DNA from: Hamiltosporidium tvaerminnensis
Lineage: Eukaryota; Microsporidia; Dubosqiidae
NCBI GenBank assembly: GCA_022605425.2
Contig: CM061248.1
Coordinates: 1,364,001-1,428,000 of the forward strand
Direction: 5' to 3'
DNA length: 64,000 nucleotides
Part shown: positions 34,790 through 47,159 of the stretch, in pieces
Layout of the letters: every line of letters starts with the position of its first letter
Numbering within the stretch: the first letter of the stretch is position 1
The notes under the pieces: model-generated
Database searches by the model: none
The model's input: the letters and a program-made list of their open reading frames with translations, nothing else
Told to the model about the DNA's origin: nothing
Program-made: the position numbers and the translations under genes

Positions 34790-36170
34790 AATTTAATGAT
34801 CAATTATCTTTCTTTTTATATTTTGTGTAAATAAATCATAATTGAATGATATAATATAAATCAACATACCCAATCCATAGAAATTTTATTTAGCGAAATA
34901 GAATGCCCGCCTCGTTCCATAAACATACTTTATTTTCTAGTTATTATAATATAATATTCATCTATGAATATATTTAGATATCAAAGTATCATTCATTCTC
35001 TTACAGTACTTTATTTAATTAATTTCAAAAAAGTTTAAAAATTTATTTGTAGCTTTACATACAAACAAGAAAAAAATATGTAAAAATAGTTAAAAAATAA
35101 GAAAATATTTAGTTTAATATAAAACCAAATTTATTTAAGGATTACCTATTGTTAAACTAAATTAAAATATCACGTGAAATATTCTATAATTCGATTTTTT
35201 CTTTGTTTAATATGTACGACTTCATAAACAAGTTTAACTCGAAAAAATACAAAATTAAACTATTTTTTGAATTAGTGGTAGAATTTTGAATAAACAAGAG
35301 AAATAGATTAAGAAAACTAAAATTGACATATAATTAACGTATAAACATTTATTTAAATTTGGTTTTAATTTATAATTAGTATAGAAACACATTTATCACT
35401 CGAGATATTTTATTGTACTATCGATTTTATTTAATTTTAATTCTGTAAATCTTTACTGTATAATATATAAGTCTAAAAAAGACTTAATAACATTATTTAA
35501 AAACAATAAATATACTTATAATAAAAATATTTTAAGTCAATACAATAAGACTCATGGTAAAAAAACAAATAATTGTTTTGTATAGAATATTAAGGGGATT
35601 TAAATATCGATTTACTTATATAGATTATAGTAAAGAATAATAAATGCATGTCTGTATAAATATAGAGACTATCAAATATATTTCAATAAAGATAATATTA
35701 ACATTTTTCTTCTTCCTCTTTAAAATAGTATAGAAGAAATTTTAAATACTTTTTCATATGTATATCTTTATTTTTATTGGATTTGTATTCTTTTTAAGCT
35801 AAAGAAGCAATACTTATATACTACCTGCAATTTGCTCAATTTTCGAAAAAGTAACTAATATGAGTTTATATAGAAATCCAAAGGTCTTTTTCAATATTCT
35901 ATATGATTAATGTTTTAATAAATATATTGAGAGCTTTTAAAAACGATTTCACAAAAATTAATACGGCCATATTTTGGTTAAAAACGACTATTATTATCAA
36001 GATAAAAAAATCTTATTTTTATATGATGATATTGATTTTAAATAGTCAGAATGTAATAAAAAACCAAAAAAACAAGTTAACCTTATTCCGAAAAACTTCG
36101 AATTATGGTAAAATTTATAAGTTTATTAAGGTTAGCCTCTTTAAATGCTATAAGAATGAATACCATTAAA
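34790..36170 (+). repeat. Gene-derived interspersed repeat, copy 2 (5'-shortened)
   Basis: Collinear with 41950-43330 at a near-constant offset of about 7,160 bp. AATATATTTAGATATC (34966) matches 42127, and the ATGATTAATGTTT at 35903 matches the ATG at 43068. From that ATG a plus-strand frame of 88 codons stays open to 36169 and begins MINVLINILRAFKNDF, sharing MINV..NILRAF with the other two copies. It later reads NSQNV and TSNYGK, also shared. The upstream part present in other copies is missing here and the telomere-like tract stands in its place. The protein is unknown. Confidence 0.7.
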
Positions 36171-36179
36171 TCATATAGG

Positions 36180-36720
36180 TATTTTTACCGATTTAAAAAT
36201 AAATAGAAAATTATTAGAAAAATTGCTAGAAAATAAATTGTAATTCATAATTACTTAAAAAAGTTGTAAAATTTTTAAAAATTTTCATTTTTTGAAGAAA
36301 AAAAGCTAAAATTTTTCAAAAAGTATATAGAATGTGAAAAAATTTGCTAGATTATAGATATTTAAAAACAGCGATAGATATATAAATATAAAACCAATCC
36401 ATAAAAATAGTACACAATTCCAAAAATGAAATGAAAAAATGTAGAAAACATAAAAATTTATACAAAATTTTGAAAATATAAAAAATACGCTTAAATTCAT
36501 ACAAAACTTGAAAAAAACATAAAGGCTCGAAAAAATAGTGACGAATAACAAAAGTTGTAAGAATACTGAAGCATAAAAAATTCCAGAGATTCCAAAAAAA
36601 ACCTTATAATGCTTTTAAACACATTTTTTTTTTTAAAATATATAAAAAAGAAAAATACATTTCTTTAAAATGTAAAATATACACAAAATTAAAAAAAAGT
36701 AAACGTTTGGAAATTTTGTA
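36180..36720 (+). repeat. A-rich strand-biased tract with a ~39-bp degenerate repeat
   Basis: The plus strand is heavily A over T. Around 36440-36530, TTTATACAAAATTTTGAAAA and TTCATACAAAACTTGAAAA recur 39 bp apart. The minus-strand frame through it is a monotonous Phe-rich artefact, not a gene. A similar A-rich tract occurs at 25680-26260. Confidence 0.5.
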
Positions 36721-37679
36721 GGATCAAATTTTCAAAAAATGACACTTTCTAATTCATATTTGTTTTTAATATATAAATATCTACAGATAGAATAAAGGTA
36801 TTTTTGAACTCAAATTTGTAATTCATTCAAACCCTTTCGGGATTGGGTGATACTTCTAAGAGATAATACGATAAAATCAAATTAAAAGAGAAAAACTAAA
36901 AGTAAAATAAAATTAATAGCTGTTTTTATTCCGATTTACTCTCCGATCAACCTTTTTGCTGCCCATTTTTCACCTTACTCTACATTTTACTTCCTTCTAG
37001 GTTCTTTTCTAACAATTGCAGCTTGAAAATGTATCTCAATATACCATACCACTACTGCAATCTGTCATATCCCTCGCCCTGCATTATTTCAGACCAACTA
37101 TTTTATATACATTACCCAGACTACGGAATCTCAATATCATAATTCCCATTAAAAGAAAAATTGCGAAACATACTAAAAAAATCTACTAAACTATATAAGT
37201 TAGAGTTTTCTTTATTATTTTTTTGGTTTGAGGTTACGTGGAAAGGCAAGTTTTACTTTCTCCGTGACAACCGATTCGAATTTACACATTAAATTTTTGT
37301 TAGTAAAACAGTTTTTTTTATTATTTTCCTTATTTTTATATAATTTAATTTTCTTTTAGCAACTTTAGATGATATTCTTATAAAACCGTTTTTCATTTAT
37401 TTTATCTACTATAGTTGAATTCACCTTATTTTTTTAAACTTTTTGGGGTGTAAAATTCCCTAACTTCACAAAAGGTATATTTTTACAAAAAGAAATCTAA
37501 ATATATTATTAGATTAATAATATTCCACGGAGAATTTTTAAATCTAAACTTCTATCTTTTCATAGTTACAGAATCTAAGAAAAAATATATTTTTAAAAAA
37601 GTAAATTTACAACCAAAATTAATTTTTATCTATAAAGATTTAACTAGGTAGAATAAGATTAGTTAGCAAAAATTAAAAT
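36721..37679. other. AT-rich spacer, nothing recognised
   Basis: No gene, repeat or RNA could be supported here. Confidence 0.5.
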
Positions 37680-38780
37680 TCCATTATTACTTAGGGAAGA
37701 ATTAGGGAAACTACTTTTTATAGGGAAGAACAAAGATGTTTTCGCACCATAGGGTAGAAAAAAATAGAAACCGTACTTTTAGATAAGAGAATTAATTATT
37801 TTTCTGAAATAATTTCTATTTTTTTTACCCAGAATTTTATTCAACAAGAATAAAAAAATTAGAGAGAAAGAAAATTAGCCAAGGAAAAAAAGATTGTAGT
37901 TAGCGGAGAAAGAATCGTTCGGCGAAAAAAGTTAGGAATTAAGTCAGGAGAGTAAATCTGTTTCTGATGAGTAGATCGGGCCAGCAAGTAAAAAAAAATA
38001 GTTTGGGAAAAAAGATAGTAGTTAGGGAAAATATTCTGATTCGGAAAAAGATTTAAGATAGCAAAAAAAAGGGTTATAAAGGAAGAAAATTTGTATGGGA
38101 AAAGAGAATTAGTTATAAAAACAGGTTGGGGAATGGTGTTTAGTTAAAGTGAAAAGGTTTGCTAAAGAAATAAAGTATTGGTTTTTAAAATGTAAAAAAT
38201 ACCAAGGAAAGTAGAAATCTGCAGAAAAGAACCGGCAGCAAGAAAATATCTAGTTGAAATCAATGGAGTCGGATAATTAATAGAATATTGTTTTAAAGAT
38301 ACAAAATTTCAAAAAAGAAAGTTATTTGAACCGAATAAATAAAATTACTTGAGAAAAAAATAATTGTCTGAGAGGAAGAGCAAGTTTATTGCAAAAAGAA
38401 TGTTAGGGCGGAAATAAATTAGTTGAGGAAAAAATAAATTTAAAAATAAAATGATTTGGTCAGGAAAATGATGAATATATTAGAAAATATAATTAAAATA
38501 TAAAGAAATTTAGGGGGGGTTTTTCTGCTATGTAGAAAAGAAGTTAGGGTAAAAAGAATCGAGGTAGGGAAATAATAATAGGGATGAAGAAAAATGTTTG
38601 GTTTGGGGACTAAAAATTAGGGTAGGGAAAACTTTTTTGGAGTGTATGAAATTAATTAGTTGAGTGAAAAAAATTTTTGCTATTTTTTAAAGCGTGTGGG
38701 GTTTGTAGAAATATTTGATTCTGCTTATGCTCCTAAAATATTGTAGAGCAGAGCAACACTTTAAAGATTTTGGTTAGGGG
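37680..38780 (+). repeat. Second tract of dispersed TTAGGG-like words
   Basis: About eight exact TTAGGG words (37692, 37703, 38022, 38402, 38510, 38544, 38619, 38773) and many relatives such as GTTGGGGAA and GTATGGGAAAA. All are G-rich on the plus strand, as in the right part of the first tract. The word spacing is irregular and tandem order is lost. Confidence 0.65.
37829..37850 (+). mobile_element. Possible relic of the RLE retrotransposon 3' end
   Basis: TTTTACCCAGAATTTTATTCA matches the terminal ATTTTAACCCAGAATTTTATT of the element at 1370-1390, with a 15-base exact core. It lies inside the second TTAGGG-like tract. The sequence upstream is too eroded for me to confirm more of the element, so chance is possible. 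Confidence 0.45.
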
Positions 38781-39879
38781 AACTATTTTGGTCTAATTAC
38801 AATTAAATTCTTTCTTTTATTAATATTCAGCTGCTTTTTAATTTTTTTTAATTTTCATTTGGAAAATTCTTTTTTAAAACATAAATATTCTTGGTTCCAA
38901 AGTTCCAAGAGTAATTTTATCAGGAAAAAATTAAGAATTCCGCTAAATTCAAATTATTACACGTAAAAAATCATTTAATATTAGGAGTTTACTTTTTTTA
39001 AATTATAGATGAATAAACTCAATACTTGTTTGTTTATTGTTAAATTTATTTTAATAAAAAATGCTAAAAGCCTTGCATTTCGAAGCACTTTTATTTTTAT
39101 ATTCAAAAGTATGCCACTATTTTATTCATAAGAGTTTTCAATGTAAAAACCAATGTCTGCATTTTTTACTTACTTGTTTAAAGCAAGAAAATCATAAAAA
39201 ACTTTTAAAAAATGCGATTTCAAAAAGCATTTAAGGATATCTTCGTTTTATTTCTATTTATTGTATATTCGTACTAAAAGAAAAAATAAAATTTTCTATG
39301 GTTAAGTCAAAAAAAGACATTTTAATATAATTTGATAAGAATTAAAAGATTTGGAGCAAATCACAAAAACTAGCTTAGAAAAGCAAAATAAAAAAGTTAA
39401 TTTATTTGGAAAATGTAATAGCACTTAATACCATTCCAATTAAAAAGTTTTGATTCTAGTGACCTGGGTGGGCGAACTACTTGAGAAATATAGTAGAGAA
39501 AATAATATTTACCTAACCTGTAGCAGTGAAATACTTGAGAAAGTTAGTTTAGAAAAACATTAAAGAAATATAGGATTTGATTAACATTTCAATGCCTTTA
39601 CTTAAGTTCTGTAACATAGCTAGCAACAAAGTATGTAAAACCTTTAGAAAAATAAAACGAACACATTTATTTAAATAGAAATGTAAATATATAATAATCT
39701 ACACATATCCAAAATATTATAAAAGACATATTGTTTTAGATTGTGATCGAATTAAAGCACTTAAAAGCATACAATCAAAATTGTAAGATTTTGTAAATAA
39801 TAAATTGTGGTTGTTCGTAAAATGATTAAAGATTTTTTTGAATAGTGTTTTGATATAATTTTATTGTATAGAGTATATA
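38781..39879. other. AT-rich spacer, nothing recognised
   Basis: No gene, repeat or RNA could be supported here. Confidence 0.5.
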
Positions 39880-40500
39880 TTTTCAAATAACTTTTCTATC
39901 TAAATAGGCAGTGTTGTCCTAGTACTTGGCTCATTTCCTTAAAGTTCTTGTAAATACAATTGATGTTGCAGTTAAGATTATCTAAAAGCATTACAAAGTG
40001 ATTAAAATCATGCATTTCGAATTCTTTGATTTGTAAACAAGATTGATTCTGATTTAGGGCATCTATATTGAAGCAAGTATAGAATTATGCAAATATCTTA
40101 CATAAGTCTTTCTATAATCCAGCTAATTAGGATAGATACAGATGCAGCAAATATAGCTGCAAATATTACAGAGAATTGATATCTGTGAACGGTGGCATTT
40201 GTTATATTTGGCTTCCACTTCAGTATAGTCATAACTCTTGTAGTTTTAAAGATGAAGAACTTTTCCTATAGTGCATCCGATATTTCAAACATATTCTTGA
40301 AGCTAATCCGTAGAAGATGCTAAAAAATGAAAAATCTTCGCCTTTTTATACTTTTAAATTTTTTTACAATCAATGTCACTTGAATCAAATTTCATTTAAT
40401 TCGTTCAGTATCTTGATAGATATTCTTCCAAAGAAATCTATCTAATTACAATATGAGTTAGCTCAAGTCACAATTGTTAATTATACCATCCACTGTTTAC
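39880..40500 (+). repeat. Gene-derived interspersed repeat, copy 3 (partial)
   Basis: Aligns with 41500-42000 at an offset near 1,600 bp. AAATAGGC (39904) matches AAATAGGCAAATG (41517); CTATAATCCAGCTAATTAGG (40112) matches CCATAATCCGAATCAGCTTGG (split; 41724); GTAGAAGATGC (40312) matches GTAAAAGATGCC (41900). The family downstream part is not clear before the next copy begins at about 41.2 kb. Confidence 0.5.
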
Positions 40501-41199
40501 CCTTCTAAACCATTTTAATGTATAACAATACTTATTTAAATAATATTCTTGGCTTCTTTTAAATCATACTAAGATATTTTTATTAGTATATCCCTACATA
40601 TATAATTTTCTTCATATTCAATTTCATATCCGAATTTTTACATTGCATAAATTTAAATAAAAAAGAAAGAAATTATAAAAATAGCTGTAAAATGAATTAA
40701 TTTCGAACAATGTATTATCTAAAAAAAATTTATTGTTTAATACGTATAGAGATATATTTAAAATAATTGCTACATGGAATCTTATATATTATTATTTACT
40801 AATTTAAAAAAAATTAAAATCTTTATTTGCTAAGGTGTATATCATTTAACTAAAGTTTTATTTTTAACAAAAGTACTAAAACCAGCAAAGCTTTGTATAA
40901 GCGAATATACATTCAGTAAAATTATATTTTTTTATTCTTTATTGTAACATTGTCATTATGAGAAAAGGCACATTAGTTTTTAGATACCTTTCAATTAAAA
41001 TTAATATGTATTCTATTTTAACAAAAAGAAGTATATAGACTTATGAGTTTGGAATTTTTTTAACGCAAAAAGTACTAAAAAAATATACATTAAAAAATAT
41101 TTCTTCAAAACAGCATTACCTTTTAATTTTTACAAAATGTAAAATATGTTTAATCTTCTAACACAAACCAAACAATAATATAAGATAATATATAGTACA

Positions 41200-43330
41200 A
41201 AATTTGTATTGAGTCCAAACGGCTTACTTAAGTTTTAATAGCTCAAAACATTGATTTAGGATTTTGTAATAGGAAGAACACATTTTATCAAGAAGAAAAC
41301 AATTCAATCATAGAGCATACACTTCACTCATATATCATGAAGGAAAAATGAATTATCTTAACGTTTAAAAGAAATAGTCGATTAAATATACAAAAGTAAA
41401 GTTTTGTGGTGTAGAGTAATTAAAATCTATTAATTTTTAAAATCATAACTTATAAACTCCATTATATTAATTTATCTTTTTCTTTATTATATACAACTTT
41501 ACCTCGAATCTTTTCAAATAGGCAAATGCGTCCCATAATTGAGCTCTTTGCCTTCGCGTTATTGTAATTCCAGTTAATGATATTGTGTATTTATGTACCA
41601 ATATATTATGAGTGAATTCATTAAATTATTTAGTTAATTTTGACCTTAAACAAGATCAGATGAGTTCTTTGAGATTACCCTTTAAACAATGGTAACATAT
41701 GTAAATAACCTTAGATATGCCATTCCATAATCCGAATCAGCTTGGATAGTTTGAAATATTATATTAAAGGTGCTAATATTCTAGTAAAAATATTTTAGTT
41801 GGTTGTAGCTAAATTCTATTGCTTCTAAATTAGTTTTAATCTTGATTCATATAAGGAAGAATCGAAAGTTTCAAAATTAAAAAGTAGTAATTTACTTGTA
41901 AAAGATGCCACAACATTTAGAACTGAAGCTCATTTATAGTTTTAGTGATTTTTAATACCCAAGTATCTTTATTTTTACGTTTTAATTGGAAAAATAATAC
42001 TTTCGATATAATTAGCTATAAATCGACAAACAAGATCATCGAAATTTTATTTGTTAAATTATAATACACGACTTATTGAGTAAAAAAAATATGTTTTTTC
42101 AATCTTTTCATTTAATGTCCTCTTATAAATATATCTAGATATAAAAATGTTATCAATATCTTATGATTTCATTAATATAAGTATTTCTTTATTATGTAAA
42201 GAGTTGTTCGTAGCTGTAAAGCTATAAAAAATATATATTAAAAAAATGTGGTGTAAAATTAAGTTTATACTAAACTATATATTGATCATTCAATCTATCT
42301 TTATACAAAATAAAATATTATCAAAATTATTTTTTAGTTGAATTGTTTTTTTGAGTGAATCCGTATTGCTACAGTGAAAGTTAAAGATCAAAAAAACCCA
42401 AATAGCAGATATCCGAACAATTTAAAACATAGTTGTTAAAATTGTATTTAAACTAGGTAGATAATTCAAAAGCATTCAAATGTACGAATAATTAATGTAA
42501 AATCATTCAGAAAAATGTAGTTTTAAAATAAAAGTAATATAAATAAAATAAAGTTATTAGTTCAAGACATTTTAGTATACTATCCTATTTAGTTAAAGTT
42601 AATTCTTTAGCACTTTGCAGTAAGATAGTATATAATTCTAATAAAGAGAGGTTACAAATTAAAAAAATTTAATACATTTATGAATATAACAATTTAAGTT
42701 AGTTCACTCTGGCTATATATTATAAAACGAAATATTTATTTATATGATATATTGAGATGAATGAAATATTAAGATCTACTGCCTATAAATTGTATTACAC
42801 ATAATAAATTAATCTCTTTATAAATCTATAAAATTCAATCCATTTCACAAAAGGTAATAATATTAATTTTCTCATTAATTCGATTAAAATTTTTATACAT
42901 GATATTAAAATATCTTTCACATATACATCTTTCTTTCAAATAGATTTATATTTTTTTTAAGTAACATAAACAATACATTTATAATAGATACCTGGAATTT
43001 CAATCAATTTTATAAAAGGTAAATAATATGAGGTTATATAGAAATCGAAAGTTATCTATAAATTATATATGATTAACGTTTCTAACAATATACTGAGAGC
43101 TTTTTCAAACGATTTCATAAAATTTAATACGGCCATATTAAAGTATAACACAGCGTATTATGACCAAGATAAAAAAGTCTTATTTTGAGATATTGAGTAA
43201 AGGTTTTAATAGTCCAAATATCCTAAATGAAGATAAAATAGCATTCAATACCTTACACTTAAAAACTTCAGATTATGGTAAATTTATAACCTTATTAGAC
43301 TTAACACCTTAAAATCATATAATAAGAGAA
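41200..43330 (+). repeat. Gene-derived interspersed repeat, copy 4 (longest in window)
   Basis: Collinear with 61980-64000 over about 2 kb at a nearly constant offset of 20,710-20,730 bp. Anchors include AATATATTATGAG against AATATATTATAAC (41601 and 62315) and TTACCCTTTAAACAATGGTAAC against TTACCCTTTGAATCATAGTGG. Protein-like pieces survive on the plus strand: MINVSNNILRAFSNDF from the ATG at 43068, and, after a break, NSPNILNEDKIAF then TSDYGKFITLLDL to about 43310. The upstream region keeps SYKEES and VKDATTF in one frame. Stops and shifts interrupt it. The parent protein, possibly over 600 residues, is not one I recognise. Confidence 0.75.
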
Positions 43331-43879
43331 AATACTTTAGAATATATTCAAATGTAACATATTAATATGATAAAACGAATTTTTAGAATAATGAATATAA
43401 AATTGACATAAAATTTACAAAAATTCCATAAAAATGAATAACATAATACTTTATTTAGGAAAAAATAGTACTTTATTAAAAGAGCTTAAACATTATAATA
43501 ACCAGAACTGTTTTATTTGTAGAAAACTGGTTACACAAGTGACTATTTAACTTAGCAAATAAATAACAAAAGAATGATCAAAAAAAATGTAACTACATTT
43601 AAAAAGTAGATTAAGGGTAAGCAAAATGAATTTAAGTAAAACAAGTATGTACAACAAGAAATTTTAAATGTAGTAAAAAGAAGAAAAATAATTACAAAAA
43701 CATAAAATATATCAGTTAAAAAAACTTAAAAAGGAAACGAATCTAAATAAAATTTAAAAAATAAACAAGTATAAAAATTTAAAGCAAAAATGGCAGATTT
43801 AATTAAAAAAAACCATATTTCATAATTATAAAGATTTCCGGTTTTTCTCGGGATTTTTCATATATATAATCTTATTTGT

Positions 43880-46800
43880 TTTTATATTTTCTTTTCATAT
43901 TTTAGAATCTTCAATTCGACTATAAGTACCTATATCGACTAAAAACGATAATTTTTGAGTACAGAAATTTACAAAAAGCACCTAGAAATTTTATTATACA
44001 TACAATATCTAATTATTAAAGAATTATTCATTATATTCAAAGTAATTTTCGGTATTAAAACATATATCTTGTAAAATATTTTCAAAAATTTTGGAATAGC
44101 CTACACACTATATACGAGATAAGATGTACACAATGAAAAAAAAATATTTATGAAATAATGTTCTTAAAAACGGGAAAAGTTTATTAACAACCTCAATATT
44201 GTTTCCTTATTAGATAATTTCTTGTATTTTTGCTGTTTTTTGACTATTTAAAAATTTTATTTTGTCATCGATAATTCTCGATTTGTTTCATATACTATAT
44301 ACAAATATATCACGAAAAAAATCAAAAAAAATTGTAATGAAGATTGCATGACCAAATTTTATAATAATAAACAGTCATATTTTTATAAGCATATTAGTAG
44401 AATTTGTATCAATTTCTGAGCATTAAATAGTATTTCTTTTTTACACAGTATTTTAAAAATTTTAAAATCTTCAACTCTGATACATTTAACTCTATTAAAC
44501 AAAATAGAAAAAATCAAGCAATAAAAAAAGCTGATAAAAATGACTAAATTTATTCTTAACTATAAATAAATTTTTTTACTAAACATCTGATGTATCTATA
44601 CCAATTTTTATTCAACGAAACATCTATTTTTTTAATTATATTTTTTTCCATTTTTCATATCATTCTAACGACTATACATAAAACAAATCGAAAAAATCAA
44701 TTCATTCGAATTTAATAGAAAGATATCCTGTAAATTTAAATGAAAGAGAAATATTCTGTTACACTATTCAGAATTTGATAGTTGCGATATTTTCGTAATA
44801 TAATTCTTAAATTTTTTTTAAGAAGATTTTCACCTTTTTTTAAATTTCTTCATTCACAATATACTATGTAGTTTGACAAATTCGAAAAAATTAATTTAGA
44901 AATTTACTTTCAGAACATCAGAGCTTATTCAGAAGCAACCTTTTAGAGTATTGTAAGACTCCTCTATAGATTAATTAAAATTTGTGCATTGAATATATAT
45001 TTTTTCGTTGATGTTTTTTCAATTTTCAAACGCGACATATTTATAGGTATATATGCCTAAAAAATTCAAAAAATTGAAAATTGAAACAAACACACGAAAT
45101 GACTTAATATTATCATAAAGCATAATCTAAGTATATAGACGTATTTTTTAAAATATTTAGAGCGTTATAATTATTTTAAGGTTTATTTGGGCAACTTGAA
45201 TTTTTCATAATTCTTAAATTTCTTCATACACATATAAAAGATATACTAAGCAACATTGCAAAAATAAGTAATAAAAATTTATAAGAAAAACTGCTATATT
45301 TTAGAGTAAACATAAAAATAAAATTATTAAAAGCACATTTGATGTATTTTTATTAATTCCTATGCATTGAAGCGTTTATTTTTTAAGAACAGCTTTTTTA
45401 TATTTTATAAATCGTATATACGACTGTACGAAAACTGATTAAGTAAATCAAAAAAATTAATAAATTGACCAAATTTTTGATGATCTGATTCGGAACTTTA
45501 TAAATCTATATGGAATGTTTTTACATTCTTTAGGTAAAATAAATCATATATTTTTTTAGTTTATTTTTAGAATCTTGCAATGGTTTATACAACTATATTG
45601 AAACTAATCTAACAGAATTAAAAAATATAGGTAAATCAAATACAAATTTAAGAATAAATATATTAGGTTAAGAATCTACCTGGTAGTGTTTTGAATCATT
45701 CTTATTTAAATAAACATAATATTTTTTTATTTTAAATTTGTGATAACTTTTAAATAATTGAATATAGTATATATAAATATAACAAATGACTTTAAAAAAT
45801 TCAGTCTAAAAGTTACATAGAATATTAGAAAATTTAACATTAACATAACATTAATGATATCTTAAGAACATTTGTTATATGTGTTCTTTGAGATTATAAC
45901 TAATATTTTTTTTCTGAATTTTCTTTTCTAATTTAAAATCGTTTCCTACAGTATATAGAAAATATTATCGAAAAAAAATATGAAAATTTGGAAAATGGAA
46001 TTACGCAGAAACATTCCTAAATCTTTCCTAAAATTTAATTATATTAGATTATTATAAGAAGTTCTGTATAATTTTCAAAGAATTTTTATCATTCAAGATT
46101 TTCTTTTTTTTCCTGATATTTTCATCATCTCGAATCGTCAATACGACTATATAGAAATTATATCGAAAAATTACTAAAAATTAGTTAAAAAACTTACATT
46201 ACAAACACATAATTTCATATTAAACGATCTTTTTAAGTTATTTTAAGAATTTTTAAGCCATTTTAGGTGATTATTAACCATTTAATATTATATATTTCAT
46301 TTATTTTTTTATTAAATTTCCGAGTTTTTAATACTACTATAGAAAAATATTTGAACCACTTTAAAAAAATTAGGTAATAAAAATCCGATAAATCATGAAT
46401 AAATTCCATTATAAACAATCCTATTTCATTATTAATAACAGATTTGAAGTATTTTAATAAATTCTTAAGTATTTAATCGAATATATTTTTTAAAATTTTT
46501 TTTATTGCTTCATAACTGTATACAGCAAATATATCGAATAAAATCGTAAAAAATTAGGTAATAAAAACTTGATAAAACATAGCTATATTTAATTATAAAA
46601 AAGGCATGAAATATTGTTAAAAACCTATCTGATCTATTTACAACAATTTTAAAGTATTAGATCTTATATCTTTCGAGTCCAAGTTCTTCAAGATTTCTAA
46701 AGTGTTTCATATACTATATAAAAATATATTGAACAAAATTAAAAAAAAAATAAGATAACAAAAAATAATAGAAAACATTACCAAATTCTATTCAAAGTAT

Positions 46801-47150
46801 AAAATAAAAACATGTAATAATTAGCTCAGAAATTTTAGGTGAATTTATCCAAAAAAATATCTGAGTAAAAATATTTTTTTTTTACATTTTTAGAATTAGG
46901 ATACGACTATACAAAAACTAATATCTAAAAAAATGGATACTAAATAAACGAAAAACATTAAGAACTCATTAAAACTTTTAGTTAAATTATATTATGAACC
47001 TTTAATATACTTTCTATGGATTTGAGATTTTTAAATAAATATAAGGTTATAGACTTTTTTAAAATTTTATTCGTTGATAATAAAATAGCAAACTGAATTA
47101 TATATATTCGAAAACAAAAAAAACCCAAATTTAGAAGAAACAAATAGAAT
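43880..47150 (+). repeat. Degenerate ~187-bp tandem satellite, about 18 units
   Basis: A word like ATACGACTATATAGAAAA, usually followed by TATCGAAAAAA and then ATTAGGTAATAAAAA, recurs at 43917, 44107, 44293, 44487, 44669, 44861, 45033, 45228, 45421, 45591, 45765, 45949, 46144, 46334, 46514, 46711, 46904 and 47089. The intervals are 170-197 bp with a mean near 187. Each unit then carries a GATAAAACATGACYAAATTT-like stretch, a TTTTAAGAATTTTTAAG-like stretch and a T-rich run ending in TTTTAGAATCTTCA before the next unit. Neighbouring units at 46144, 46334 and 46514 are the most alike. No gene is present. The monomer length is near that of a nucleosome repeat, as in many centromeric satellites. 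Confidence 0.75.
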
Positions 47151-47159
47151 TTTAAATGC

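Noticed and set aside
36306-36551. 81-codon minus-strand Phe-rich frame
   Set aside because: It is the complement of an A-rich degenerate ~39-bp repeat, not a membrane protein gene.
37260-37285. B-box-like GATTCGAATTT suggesting a tRNA
   Set aside because: No cloverleaf can be drawn with the upstream bases, and no A-box is present. I found no convincing tRNA or rRNA gene in the window.
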